Source: Parahaliea maris
GTDB lineage: Bacteria; Pseudomonadota; Gammaproteobacteria; Pseudomonadales; Halieaceae
NCBI RefSeq assembly: GCF_008064665.1
Contig: NZ_VRZA01000012.1
Span: forward strand, 1 to 47,461
Length of the DNA: 47,461 nt
Reading direction: 5' to 3'
Part shown: in pieces, positions 22,932 to 31,517 of the stretch
Layout of the letters: every line of letters begins with the position of its first letter
Position numbering within the stretch: position 1 is the stretch's first letter
Program-made: the position numbers and the translations under genes
Notes under the pieces: model-generated
What the model was told of the DNA's origin: nothing
What the model saw: the letters and a program-made list of their open reading frames with translations, nothing else
Database searches by the model: none

Positions 22932-23114
22932 TTAGTCTTCGGCGCCGGTGTCGACGACTTTCTTGCCACGGTAGAAACCATCGGCGCTCACGTGGTGGCG
23001 ACGGTGGGTTTCACCGGAGGTTTGATCCACGCTCAGGGTGGAACCACCGAGGGAATCGTGCGAACGGCGCATGCCGCGACGCGAACGGGTTTTCTTGTTC
23101 TGCTGAACAGCCAT
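22932..23114 (-). CDS. rpmF: 50S ribosomal protein L32
   Basis: This 60-aa ribosomal protein starts [19 protein letters not shown], the family signature. It lacks the zinc-binding cysteine pairs found in some L32 versions. It follows yceD by nine bases, the universal arrangement. Confidence 0.97.
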   Translation of the reverse strand: MAVQQNKKTRSRRGMRRSHDSLGGSTLSVDQTSGETHRRHHVSADGFYRGKKVVDTGAED

Positions 23115-23123
23115 GACTAACTC

Positions 23124-23657
23124 CTAGTGTTTTTCGCCGGGCTTCAATTGCGCCAGCACTTCAAACGGGTTGGGCTTTTCCTCACGCTGCTCCTGCTCGG
23201 GCTCGGAAGCGGCCAGACCCACCAATTCTTCATTACAATCTGCCTGCTCGTGGTAACTGTAGGGGGGCAGGCTGAGCATCAGCTCGTCCTCCACCAGTTC
23301 CCGCAGCACGCAGGCCTCCTCCGTCAGGATCAGCGGATCCAGGTGCTTCGGAAGGTGCCGGGCCTGATCGTCGGTCCACACGATGGCCAGCGTATTGCTG
23401 GATTCCACGGTGGTCGACATCGGCTCCAGGCAACGCTGGCAGGTAACAGACACGGTTGCCTGTACTTCCACCGTCACCAGATAGCGGCCTTCCTCGTCCC
23501 GGGAGAACGCCAAACGCGCCTGAATATCACCGTCGTCCGAGGCCAGAAGGCCTCGGAAACGCTGTAATTCAAGCGGTTTTAGCGCCCCACTGATGCTTAC
23601 GCCGCGCGTGGCTGCCTTACGGACATCCAGCGTCGTCGGGAGGGGCTCGGTCAACAT
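23124..23657 (-). CDS. yceD: YceD (DUF177), putative 23S rRNA accumulation protein
   Basis: This 177-aa protein belongs to the DUF177/YceD family, linked in E. coli and plants to 23S rRNA accumulation. The core motif is VSVTCQRCLEPMSTTVE, with the paired cysteines C-x2-C. The acidic C-terminal half contains LILTEEACVLRELVEDELMLSLP. It heads the rpmF-fab operon. Confidence 0.9.
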   Translation of the reverse strand: MLTEPLPTTLDVRKAATRGVSISGALKPLELQRFRGLLASDDGDIQARLAFSRDEEGRYLVTVEVQATVSVTCQRCLEPMSTTVESSNTLAIVWTDDQARHLPKHLDPLILTEEACVLRELVEDELMLSLPPYSYHEQADCNEELVGLAASEPEQEQREEKPNPFEVLAQLKPGEKH

Positions 23658-23764
23658 AGGCGCGCATCATAGGGGCGGATTAGCCCCTTGTCAAAAAAAT
23701 CTTTTAAATACAGAGGCTTCGCGTACTTATTCACAATCAGCAGCCAATCGCGGAAAATTGCCCG

Positions 23765-24373
23765 ATGGACCTTATTCTCGCCTCAACTTCACCGTACCGC
23801 CAGCGCCTGCTGGAACGCCTGCAGATTCCCTTCCGCTGCGAGTCGCCAAATACCGACGAGACCCCCCTGCCAGGGGAGGCCCCGGCCCCGCTCGCCGCCC
23901 GCCTGGCTCAGGCCAAGGCCGCCGCCGTGGCTGCCCGGCACCCGGAGGCCCTGGTGATCGGCAGCGACCAGGTGGCCTCCCTGGAAGGCGCCCTGCTGGG
24001 CAAGCCCGGCAGCCATCTGCAGGCGGTGGCGCAACTGGAGGCCTGCAGCGGCAAGACCCTGCATTTCTATACGGCCGTGTGCCTGCTGGGCCCCGGGATC
24101 GACAAAACCCACACCGAACCCTTCACCGTGGATTTTCGCGCGCTGGAAAGGGAGGAGATCGAAAACTACCTGCGCAAGGATACGCCCTACGACTGCGCCG
24201 GCAGTTTCAAGTGGGAGAGCCTGGGAGTCGCCCTGTTCGAGCGCCTGACCGGCAACGACCCGACCAGCCTGGAGGGGCTCCCGCTAATCGCCCTGTGCCG
24301 CCTGCTGGCGGAGAGCGGTCACCCGGTCCTGTCGAAAACACCCTCGAGCAGCGGCAGCAATTCCGAAAGCTGA
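23765..24373 (+). CDS. maf: Maf-family nucleotide pyrophosphatase (YceF type)
   Basis: This 202-aa protein hydrolyses non-canonical or modified nucleoside triphosphates to monophosphates; YceF-type members prefer m7GTP. The start LILASTSPYRQRLLERL, the ESPNTDETPLPGE loop, VIGSDQVASLEG and the KWESLGVALFERLTGND region fit the YceF branch. It is divergent from yceD. Its last 55 bases overlap the convergent HAD gene tail to tail. Confidence 0.92.
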   Translation: MDLILASTSPYRQRLLERLQIPFRCESPNTDETPLPGEAPAPLAARLAQAKAAAVAARHPEALVIGSDQVASLEGALLGKPGSHLQAVAQLEACSGKTLHFYTAVCLLGPGIDKTHTEPFTVDFRALEREEIENYLRKDTPYDCAGSFKWESLGVALFERLTGNDPTSLEGLPLIALCRLLAESGHPVLSKTPSSSGSNSES

Positions 24374-24978
24374 TCGACAATACCCAGGGGCGCGTGCTGT
24401 TGCAGGCGCTTCGGGGCGTGCACCCCGAAACTCACCCCGATGGACGCCATCCCTGCACTGGCGGCCATGGCCAGGTCATATTCGCTGTCCCCCACCATCA
24501 CGGCCTGCCCGGGCAGCCGGCCCCGCTGGTCGAGAATTTGCCGGAGCATGAGCGGATCCGGCTTGGAGGCCGTTTCGTCGGCGCAGCGGGTGGCATCGAA
24601 ATAGTCCTCCATGCCCGCACCGGCCAGCACCCGGTTCAACCCGCGACGGCTCTTGCCGGTGGCGACGGCCAGCTCGAAGCCCGCGCTGCGCAATGCGCCC
24701 AGCAACTCCCGGGCGCCTGCGAACAATGGCGGCGGGCCACTACTAGTAGCGGCTATATATTGCCGGGAGTAGGCCTCGGCGACCGCAGCGCGCCCCACTT
24801 CGGACACATCCGGGAACAACCGAGCCACCGCCTGGGGCAGCCCCAGGCCAACGATATCGCGTACCGCCTGCTCTGCCGGCAGGGCCATGGCGAGCTCTTC
24901 AGCGGCCGCTCGCATCGCGCGGACAATACCGTCTACGGAGTCACAGAGGGTTCCATCCCAGTCAAATATAACGATCAT
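24319..24978 (-). CDS. HAD-family hydrolase, phosphoglycolate phosphatase-like
   Basis: This 219-aa protein has all four HAD motifs: IFDWDGTLCDS (nucleophile D6, acid D8), VATGKSRRG, the Lys in ETASKPDPLML, and MVGDSEYDLAMAASAGM. The cap domain is of the phosphoglycolate phosphatase/YjjG type, but the substrate cannot be read from sequence. Its ATG abuts the rluC stop (TAAATG), so it is translated with rluC, a conserved pairing in Pseudomonas and relatives. Confidence 0.88.
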   Translation of the reverse strand: MIVIFDWDGTLCDSVDGIVRAMRAAAEELAMALPAEQAVRDIVGLGLPQAVARLFPDVSEVGRAAVAEAYSRQYIAATSSGPPPLFAGARELLGALRSAGFELAVATGKSRRGLNRVLAGAGMEDYFDATRCADETASKPDPLMLRQILDQRGRLPGQAVMVGDSEYDLAMAASAGMASIGVSFGVHAPKRLQQHAPLGIVDQLSELLPLLEGVFDRTG

Positions 24979-25941
24979 TTACAGAGGCTTACGTAATTTT
25001 TCTAAAGTTTCTTCGAGAGCCCGCTCGAGAGGCGCTTCGACGGCGATCCGGCCCGCGCCGGACAGATTGAAGCTCAGCGCCCTGGCGTGCAGGAACAGCC
25101 GCTTCAGGCCCAGCTCAACGGTGAGCGCCTCGCTGCGGGGGTCACTGTACTTCGGATCACCCAATAGCGGGTGCCCCGCATGCTGGGCATGCACCCGAAT
25201 CTGGTGGGTGCGCCCGGTCACCGGCTTGGCTTCGATAAGGGTGGCCCGGGGGAAGCGCTCCACGGCGGCAAATTCGGTCACCGAACGCTTGCCTTCCTTG
25301 CCGACGCGCACCATGCGCTCACCGGATTGCACGACATTCTTTTCCAGGGGGGCATCCACCACCGACATCCGCCGGGGCCACTTGCCCACCACCAGCGCCA
25401 GGTAGCGCTTGTCGACCTTGTCACTGCGCAGCAGCTGGTGCAGCTCCCGCAACACCGCCGGCTTGCGGGCCACCATCACCAGGCCCGAGGTGTCCCGGTC
25501 CAGGCGATGGACCAGTTCCAGGCGCCGGTCCTGGGGCCTCATCTGGCGCAGGCACTCGATCAGCCCGAAGTTGAGGCCTGAACCGCCGTGCACCGCCAGC
25601 CCGGAGGGTTTGTCGATGATCAGCAGCCCCTCGTCCTCGTAGACGATCCGCCGGCTGAGTTCGTCCACCCAGTAGCCCGGTACCGGCGCCGGTGTGCCGG
25701 CTTCGGCCTGGCGCACCGGGGGCACCCGCAGCACATCCCCCGCCTTGAGCCGGTAGTCCGCCTTCACCCGCCCCTTGTTCACCCGGAATTCACCCTTGCG
25801 CAGCCCCCGATAGATGCGGGTCTTGGGGACCCCGCGCAGGATCCGCAGCAGGTAGTTGTCGAGGCGCTGGCCGGCGTCATCGGCGTCGATGGTCAGAAAT
25901 TGCACAGCTGTGCCGGTCTGGGGCTGTTCCGTTGGGGCCAT
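24979..25941 (-). CDS. rluC: Ribosomal large subunit pseudouridine synthase C
   Basis: This 320-aa enzyme makes pseudouridines in 23S rRNA (positions 955, 2504 and 2580 in E. coli). An S4 RNA-binding domain lies at about 23-80 (RLDNYLLRILRGVPKTRI). The catalytic Asp is D148 in VHRLDRDTSGLVM, followed by KPVTGRTHQIRVHAQHAGHP. It is divergent from rne, the usual arrangement. Confidence 0.94.
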   Translation of the reverse strand: MAPTEQPQTGTAVQFLTIDADDAGQRLDNYLLRILRGVPKTRIYRGLRKGEFRVNKGRVKADYRLKAGDVLRVPPVRQAEAGTPAPVPGYWVDELSRRIVYEDEGLLIIDKPSGLAVHGGSGLNFGLIECLRQMRPQDRRLELVHRLDRDTSGLVMVARKPAVLRELHQLLRSDKVDKRYLALVVGKWPRRMSVVDAPLEKNVVQSGERMVRVGKEGKRSVTEFAAVERFPRATLIEAKPVTGRTHQIRVHAQHAGHPLLGDPKYSDPRSEALTVELGLKRLFLHARALSFNLSGAGRIAVEAPLERALEETLEKLRKPL

Positions 25942-25960
25942 ATCAGGGTTCTATTGCCAA

Positions 25961-25989
25961 TTGAAGCACTGGGTCTTTGCTGCTATAGT
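25961..25989 (+). promoter_or_regulatory. Promoter of rne
   Basis: TTGAAG (25961-25966) and TATAGT (25984-25989) are separated by 17 bases, a near-consensus sigma70 promoter. It predicts a start near 25996. Confidence 0.75.
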
Positions 25990-25995
25990 CGCGGC

Positions 25996-26499
25996 CGTGT
26001 GGCCGTCCGTGTCATAACCAAACTCGACACCGGCGCTGCGAAGTCGCCTGGCGAAGGTAGGGCCTGCCGAAGAAATTGCATGGCTCCGTCAGAGAAAACC
26101 ACACGTCTGTAAAGGGTGTCGACGCGCCCCCACTGAGCGGCAACAACACTGCCCTGGAGCGTAGCGCGACGACACAACATTAACCGCGCAGGTAACCTGC
26201 CGGGATACAGAATCAGTTTACGGAATATCACGGCGTGGTCGCAGGATTCAGGTGCTGCGACACTAACAAAAAGGCCGCCCGGGCGCTACCCGCCCAAGGC
26301 CAAGGACGCTAACCGGCACCGCGCTTGCGCGCCGGGACAATGATACTGGAACACCTGAACGTATTGCGCAGAGCCACTGGACGGGCGCGCACAACACAAG
26401 TCAGCCCGCCCTACCCTGGCCCTCCATATGCCCGGCACCCTGCCGGCCCGCCACTGATGACTGCCCCGCCAGGCCTGTGCGAAACAGGTATATGGCACT
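25996..26499 (+). promoter_or_regulatory. Long 5' leader of rne mRNA
   Basis: About 500 bases lie between the promoter and the rne ATG with no convincing gene. In E. coli the rne leader (about 361 nt) is structured and lets RNase E limit its own mRNA. This leader is GC-rich with several potential stems, for example GGCCGCCCGGGCG near 26273 and GCGCTTGCGC near 26321. The autoregulatory role is inferred from position and length. Confidence 0.6.
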
Positions 26500-29358
26500 A
26501 TGAAGAAAATGCTTATCAACGCAACTCAGCCAGAAGAGTTGCGCGTTGCGCTGGTTGACGGCCAACGTCTCTACGATCTGGACATCGAAAACCGTACCCG
26601 CCTGCAAAAAAAATCCAACGTCTACAAAGGTAAAATCACCCGGGTTGAACCCAGCCTGGAAGCCGCCTTCGTTGATTTCGGCGCCGAGCGCCACGGCTTT
26701 TTGCCGCTGAAGGAAATTGCCCGCGAATACTTCTACCGTGATCCAGGCTCCGTAGAAGGCCGGATGAAAATCAAGGATGTGGTCAAGGAAGGTACCGAGA
26801 TCATCGTCCAGGTAGACAAAGAAGAGCGCGGCAACAAAGGCGCCGCCCTCACCACCTTTATCAGCCTGGCCGGACGCTACATCGTCCTGATGCCCAACAA
26901 CCCCCGCGCCGGCGGCATCTCCCGCCGTATCGAAGGCGACGACCGCACCGAGCTTCGCGAGGCCCTGAACACCCTGGACATCCCCAACGGCATGGGCGTG
27001 ATCACCCGCACAGCCGCCGTGGGCCGCACCGGCGAAGAACTGCAATGGGACCTCAATTACCTGCTGCAGCTGTGGCAGTCCATCAGTGACGCCAGCAGCA
27101 CCGCGAAAGCCCCGGTACTGCTGTACCAGGAGAGCAATGTCATCATCCGCGCCATCCGCGACTACCTGCGCGATGACGTGGACCAGGTCCTGATCGACTC
27201 CAATGAAGCCCACCAGCAGGCGACTGATTTCGTCAGCATGGTGATGCCCCAGTACAAGAACCGCATCAAGCGCTACGAAGACTCGATCCCCCTGTTCAAC
27301 CGCTTCCAGGTGGAAAGCCAGATCGAGACCGCCTTCCAGCGGGAAGTGCGCCTGCCCTCTGGCGGCTCCATCGTGATCGACCCCACCGAGGCGCTGGTGT
27401 CCATCGACATCAACTCGGCCCGCGCCACCAAGGGCTCCGACATCGAAGACACTGCCCTGCAGACCAACCTCGAGGCGGCCGACGAGATCGCCCGCCAGCT
27501 GCGCCTGCGCGACATGGGTGGCCTGGTGGTCATCGACTTCATCGACATGCTGGCGGCACGCAACCAGCGCGCGGTAGAAAACCGCATGCGCGACGCCCTG
27601 GCCATCGACCGCGCCCGGGTCCAGGTGGGCCGCATTTCCCGCTTCGGCCTGCTGGAGATGTCCCGCCAGCGCCTGCGCCCCTCCCTGGGTGAGACCAGCG
27701 CCATTGTGTGCCCCCGCTGTACCGGCCAGGGCACCATCCGCGACACCAAGTCACTGGCCCTGTCGATCCTGCGCCTGCTGGAAGAAGAGGCCATCAAGGA
27801 GCGCAGCGCCGAGATCCGCGGCATAGTGCCGGTGGACGTCGCCGCCTACCTGCTCAACGAGAAGCGCCAGGCCCTGTCCGAAATCGAACAGATCAGCCGC
27901 TCGCGCATCCTCGTTATCCCCAACCCGAACCTGGAAACGCCCCACTACGAAGTCAAGCGTCTGCGCGACGACGAAGTGGACGGCGAGGCCGTCAGCTACA
28001 AGGTCGACATTACGGTTCCGGATACCGAGACCATCTCCGACAGCCACAGCGCCGCCCTGCCCCAGCAGGAAGCCCTGGTACAGGGTGTACAGCGCACCAC
28101 TCCCGCCCCCGAGGCGAAGGAGAAGCCGGCTGAAGAGGACAAGCCCAAGCAGCACAAGAAGCCGCACAAGGGCAAAGACGGCAAGCACCACCACAAGGGC
28201 AAGCACAAGAAGAAAGCCAAGCAGGGCTTCTTCGCACGCCTGGCGGCCGCGCTGTTCGGCAGCGAAGAAAAACCCTCTACCGAGCGCAAGTCCGAGAAGC
28301 CCAAAGGCAAGAGTGCCGGCGAGAAGGACAAGGAGCGCAGCCAGCGCGACGAGCGCAGCGGCGGCAAGTCCCAGAACAACCGCAACCGCAATCGTCGCCG
28401 TGGCGGCCGCAACCGCAACCGCAACAACGGTGAAAACCGCGACGTACAGGGCCAGAACCAGCAACAGCCCCAGACTGCGCGCAGCGCCGATGGCGACAGC
28501 AGCCGCGACGAGCAGCAGCCCCGTCGTCAGCGTCGCGATGACGACAACCGCGGCCGCAACCAGCGTCGCCGTCGTCCCGAGCAGGATGACGCAGCCAAGC
28601 TGGATGCAGTTGATGCCGTTGCTGCCGAGGAAGAGGTACGCGACGACGAGGGCGGCCAGAACAAACCCCGCAAGCGTCCGTCCGACAAGCGCGGCGAACC
28701 CCGTCGCCGTCGTCGCAACCGCGGCCCGCGCCCGGAGGCCGAAGCTGGCGCAGATGCAGCTAATGCAGATGCGGTAGCGAGCGAAGTTGCCGAGAAGCCC
28801 GCAGCACCGCAGCAACAGCCCGCGCCAGAGACAGCGCCTGTAGCCGCCCAGGCGGAAGCAGAACCGGCCTCGAGCGTTGAGGTGGAGGCACCCCAGGCTG
28901 CCGCCGTCGCTGAGCCCGCTGCCGAAGTACAGGTCGAGGTAGAACCCGAGACGCCAGCTGTCGCTGAAGTCGTCGAGGAAACCGCGCCTGCAGTGGCAGA
29001 GGCCGAGACGCCCGTCGTCGCGGAGCCAGAACCTGTCGTCGCCGAAGCACCGGAAACAATTCCGGAGCCAGTGCAGGAGCCTGTGCGGGAAGAAGTTGCT
29101 TCCGTCGAGCCGGCCGCCACAACCGGCCTGACCGAGTCCGGCCGCGCCGTGAACGACCCCCGCGTTGCCCCGCAACCGGTGGCCGCGATCGAGATCACTA
29201 CCGCTCATCCGGTGCTGTTCTCCGACTTCGTCGCACCAGCGGTTCAGCCCAGCGGACGTGTTGTGCCGCGTGCCAGCAACGATCCGCGCGGCCCGCTGCC
29301 GGCAGTCGCCAGCGTGGAAACCGCGGCTCCTTACGCGGAGGCGGCCAACCAGGGATAA
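26500..29358 (+). CDS. rne: Ribonuclease E
   Basis: This 952-aa endoribonuclease organises the RNA degradosome at the inner membrane. The catalytic half is highly conserved: an S1 domain (about 36-118), magnesium ligands D303 and D346, and the zinc-link C404-PRC407, all at E. coli positions. The C-terminal half is disordered. An amphipathic membrane-targeting helix is visible at 575-587 ([13 protein letters not shown]), as are Arg-rich RNA-binding stretches at about 627-648 and 675-692. A third Arg-rich block lies near 720-745, then a long Ala/Val/Glu/Pro-rich tail. The start [10 protein letters not shown] is the family start. Confidence 0.97.
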   Translation: MKKMLINATQPEELRVALVDGQRLYDLDIENRTRLQKKSNVYKGKITRVEPSLEAAFVDFGAERHGFLPLKEIAREYFYRDPGSVEGRMKIKDVVKEGTEIIVQVDKEERGNKGAALTTFISLAGRYIVLMPNNPRAGGISRRIEGDDRTELREALNTLDIPNGMGVITRTAAVGRTGEELQWDLNYLLQLWQSISDASSTAKAPVLLYQESNVIIRAIRDYLRDDVDQVLIDSNEAHQQATDFVSMVMPQYKNRIKRYEDSIPLFNRFQVESQIETAFQREVRLPSGGSIVIDPTEALVSIDINSARATKGSDIEDTALQTNLEAADEIARQLRLRDMGGLVVIDFIDMLAARNQRAVENRMRDALAIDRARVQVGRISRFGLLEMSRQRLRPSLGETSAIVCPRCTGQGTIRDTKSLALSILRLLEEEAIKERSAEIRGIVPVDVAAYLLNEKRQALSEIEQISRSRILVIPNPNLETPHYEVKRLRDDEVDGEAVSYKVDITVPDTETISDSHSAALPQQEALVQGVQRTTPAPEAKEKPAEEDKPKQHKKPHKGKDGKHHHKGKHKKKAKQGFFARLAAALFGSEEKPSTERKSEKPKGKSAGEKDKERSQRDERSGGKSQNNRNRNRRRGGRNRNRNNGENRDVQGQNQQQPQTARSADGDSSRDEQQPRRQRRDDDNRGRNQRRRRPEQDDAAKLDAVDAVAAEEEVRDDEGGQNKPRKRPSDKRGEPRRRRRNRGPRPEAEAGADAANADAVASEVAEKPAAPQQQPAPETAPVAAQAEAEPASSVEVEAPQAAAVAEPAAEVQVEVEPETPAVAEVVEETAPAVAEAETPVVAEPEPVVAEAPETIPEPVQEPVREEVASVEPAATTGLTESGRAVNDPRVAPQPVAAIEITTAHPVLFSDFVAPAVQPSGRVVPRASNDPRGPLPAVASVETAAPYAEAANQG

Positions 29359-29395
29359 AACACCTGTTTTATAGGCACAAGAGTCGCCAAGGCTC

Positions 29396-29423
29396 TTGTG
29401 CCTGCATCAAAGGACTGTATAAT
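29396..29423 (+). promoter_or_regulatory. Promoter of tRNA-Ser
   Basis: TTGTGC (29396-29401) and a perfect TATAAT (29418-29423) are 16 bases apart. They are followed by a GC-rich discriminator (CTCGCC) typical of stringently controlled stable-RNA promoters. The -35 lies in the right arm of a 10-bp hairpin (29374-29402) after rne. Confidence 0.75.
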
Positions 29424-29470
29424 CTCGCCTTCTTCGCAGCGCGCTGTGAAGACAGACAATACGGTTTTTC

Positions 29471-29558
29471 GGTGGGCTGGCTGAGTGGTCGAAAGCGGCG
29501 GTCTTGAAAACCGTTGAGGAGAGATCCTCCCGGGGTTCGAATCCCTGGCCCACCGCCA
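29471..29558 (+). tRNA. tRNA-Ser (anticodon UGA), attachment site of the element
   Basis: This 88-nt class II tRNA has acceptor arms GGTGGGC/GCCCACC, discriminator G and an encoded CCA. The anticodon loop CTTGAAA gives anticodon TGA; a long variable arm and a GGTTCGAATCC T-arm are present. From base 29502 onward the gene is part of the 59-bp repeat shared with the far end of the integrated element, so the 3' part was re-created by integration and the tRNA stays intact. Confidence 0.95.
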
Positions 29559-29560
29559 TA
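29502..29560 (+). repeat. attL, 59-bp direct repeat within tRNA-Ser
   Basis: This copy runs from the anticodon loop through the 3' CCA and two further bases. It is identical base for base to 47299-47357. Confidence 0.93.
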
Positions 29561-29675
29561 AAAGGCAGGAAAAACAAGGAGTTACGGGTAATGCCGGTTC
29601 CTTGCTGCCAACCCCGATCAAGAACATTGGCACAATTTTGGCTACACTCAATCTTGTGTTTAAGGAGTCTTGATC

Positions 29676-29912
29676 ATGAATCGACCAACCAACACCCGCA
29701 GCACCTCTATCTCCAGTACTCAGCTGGAAGATAACCACCTTCTCACCTCATCCCAGCTGGGTGATTTAGGCGCCCTCTTCCACGCGGCCGCCAATTCCGA
29801 CAATCCCGAGATCTCCCGCCGGTTGTGCTCCATCGGCCAGTACCTCTGTGAAGAGTGGCAGGTCATGCAGGCGACCGAGGTGGCGTCCATGCTCTCCGGC
29901 GCGGAGGACTGA
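29676..29912 (+). CDS. Small hypothetical protein upstream of integrase
   Basis: This 78-aa protein has no family I recognise. It is Ser/Thr-rich at the start, then helical (SQLGDLGALFHAAANSDNPE, ISRRLCSIGQYLCEEWQVMQ), with no membrane segment or clear DNA-binding motif. The ATG at 29676 has AAGGAG eight bases upstream; an earlier TTG is too close to that site. It ends four bases before the integrase start, so the two are translationally linked. Position suggests a regulator or excision partner, but nothing in the sequence proves it. Confidence 0.65.
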   Translation: MNRPTNTRSTSISSTQLEDNHLLTSSQLGDLGALFHAAANSDNPEISRRLCSIGQYLCEEWQVMQATEVASMLSGAED

Positions 29913-29915
29913 TGT

Positions 29916-30989
29916 ATGGCCACGATCAGGAAACGGGTACGGGCGGATGGTGAGATCAGTTACCAGGCCATCGTCCGCCGCCAGGGCTACCGCGACCAGC
30001 GGAAAACCTTCGACTCGGAGAACGCGGCCAAGGACTGGGCCTACGACCTCGAGCGAGACATACGCGACCGCCGGGTCGATCCCCGCGCCTTGGGCGAGCG
30101 CCGCACCGTCGGCCACGCTATAGAGACCTACCTCGAAGACCCCGAAACCCAGCGGAAGAAGTCCTTCAAGGACATCAAGCGACTATGCACCTGGTGGAAG
30201 GATCGCGTGGGCAGGGTCGCTCTGGGCGCTCTCACGCCCACCATGATCGCCTCGCAGGTCGACCCCCTGACCTGCGAGGGCCCGACCAAGAATCGATACA
30301 TCGGGGCGCTGGGTGGGTGCCTGACCTACATCAGCCAGACGCCGCACAGCTGGATCCAGACCAACCCCTGCCGGCTGGTGAAGAAGTACAAAAAGAACCC
30401 TCCCCGCCAGCGGGTCTTGAAACCCCGCGAGTGGAAGAAGCTGTTGGCCTACGTCGACGAGCAAGCCGACAAAAAAGAGGCCACCTATATCGAGAAGCAG
30501 TTCCCCCTGTTCCTGCGGCTGGCGTACGACACTGGCCGCCGGCGGGGGGAGCTACTCAAGCTGACATGGGACTGCGTCGACCTCGATGACAATGTGCTCT
30601 ACCTACTCGACACCAAGACCGGCGAGGATCAGGAGGCGCTGATCGATGACGACATGGTCGAGCGGCTGGAGCAGCACCGCGAGGCCTTCTGCCGGCCCGG
30701 GTGTCCGTACGTCTTCGCCGGCCGGAAGCAGGACGCGCCCATCGGGCGCTTCGATGAACTGATCAGGTCGGCGATGAGGGCGAACTTCGAACCCGACATG
30801 CGCGACGAGATGCCCGTGCTTCACACCCTGCGCCACACCGCGGCAACGGAGATGGGCGCCGCGGGCGCTACCCTGCATGAAATCATGGAGGTGACAGGCC
30901 ACCGGAGCGCGGCGACGGTATTGAAGTACACTAAGAGGTCGAGGGAGTCGGCAAAGGCCGCTCACGCCAAGCGTAAGGGTAAGACCTAG
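29916..30989 (+). CDS. int: Tyrosine-recombinase integrase
   Basis: This 357-aa phage-type integrase joins the element to the tRNA-Ser gene. The catalytic residues are R209 (DTGRRRGELLKL), K234 (DTKTGE), H303 and R306 (LHTLRHTAA), H329 (VTGHRS) and the nucleophile Y338 (LKYTKRS). An N-terminal arm-binding-like domain (residues 1-60, SYQAIVRRQGYRDQRKTF) and a core-binding domain (about 65-160) precede it. GGAGG lies eight bases before the ATG. It reads away from attL, with no terminator between the tRNA and this gene pair. Confidence 0.95.
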   Translation: MATIRKRVRADGEISYQAIVRRQGYRDQRKTFDSENAAKDWAYDLERDIRDRRVDPRALGERRTVGHAIETYLEDPETQRKKSFKDIKRLCTWWKDRVGRVALGALTPTMIASQVDPLTCEGPTKNRYIGALGGCLTYISQTPHSWIQTNPCRLVKKYKKNPPRQRVLKPREWKKLLAYVDEQADKKEATYIEKQFPLFLRLAYDTGRRRGELLKLTWDCVDLDDNVLYLLDTKTGEDQEALIDDDMVERLEQHREAFCRPGCPYVFAGRKQDAPIGRFDELIRSAMRANFEPDMRDEMPVLHTLRHTAATEMGAAGATLHEIMEVTGHRSAATVLKYTKRSRESAKAAHAKRKGKT

Positions 30990-31019
30990 CGGGTAGCTCC
31001 AGTTGAACCATAGCTGGAG

Positions 31020-31517
31020 CTACACTGTTATAGATTCGGCGCGCAAAAACTCGTTAAAGGTGAGGGACTGCACCCCGATCTCAGCACACACATCCGGGAT
31101 ACGCTTCCTTTTAGGTGAGGTATTCGCCGTTCCTTCCATGTTCACCAGCGGGAGTCCCAACGTCTTGGCCAGGGCAATGATAGACATATCGTTCATGCCA
31201 ACGGTGCCTTTTATATTTCCGTTATTCTCTGAAATAAAATCGCGGTACTGCTCCTGCAGGTAGACAGAAGTATTGATGTAGTCGTGGAAGCTCCAGTCAC
31301 CACCAATCTCCAGAAGCATTTCGTTTTTATGTGACTCGATAAAGCTCCCCAGAGTGCCGTCAATCACTACCATCTCGTCGAATATTTCCTTCGTCACTGC
31401 GATACGTCCAGACGCCAAGATGTTCTTAACTGGGGCCCACAACGAGGGGTACAAATCCTCAGGTGTCCTTTGGAGAGGCTCGGTCAAACCACTAGTATCA
31501 ATGCAGTAATCTTTCAC
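31020..31517 (-). CDS. DUF4411 PIN-like protein, probable toxin partner
   Basis: This 165-aa protein resembles DUF4411, a PIN-domain-like family usually encoded next to ImmA/IrrE proteins. Candidate acidic active-site positions are the Asp in YCIDTSGL near the N-terminus, the Glu in IFDEMVV, and the Asp in GMNDMSIIALAKTLGLPLV. The GTG start follows the upstream gene's TAG stop directly (TAGGTG), so it is the second gene of a two-gene operon. PIN proteins cleave RNA in many toxin-antitoxin pairs; activity here is inferred. It converges on the integrase. Confidence 0.75.
   Translation of the reverse strand: MKDYCIDTSGLTEPLQRTPEDLYPSLWAPVKNILASGRIAVTKEIFDEMVVIDGTLGSFIESHKNEMLLEIGGDWSFHDYINTSVYLQEQYRDFISENNGNIKGTVGMNDMSIIALAKTLGLPLVNMEGTANTSPKRKRIPDVCAEIGVQSLTFNEFLRAESITV

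Noticed and set aside
23593-24996. 467-codon plus-strand frame covering maf and the HAD gene
   Set aside because: It is a shadow frame; both genes beneath it have full family motifs in other frames.
27751-29208. 485-codon minus-strand frame opposite the rne C-terminal half
   Set aside because: It is produced by the repetitive codons of the disordered RNase E tail. The apparent Leu/Val-rich protein is an artefact.
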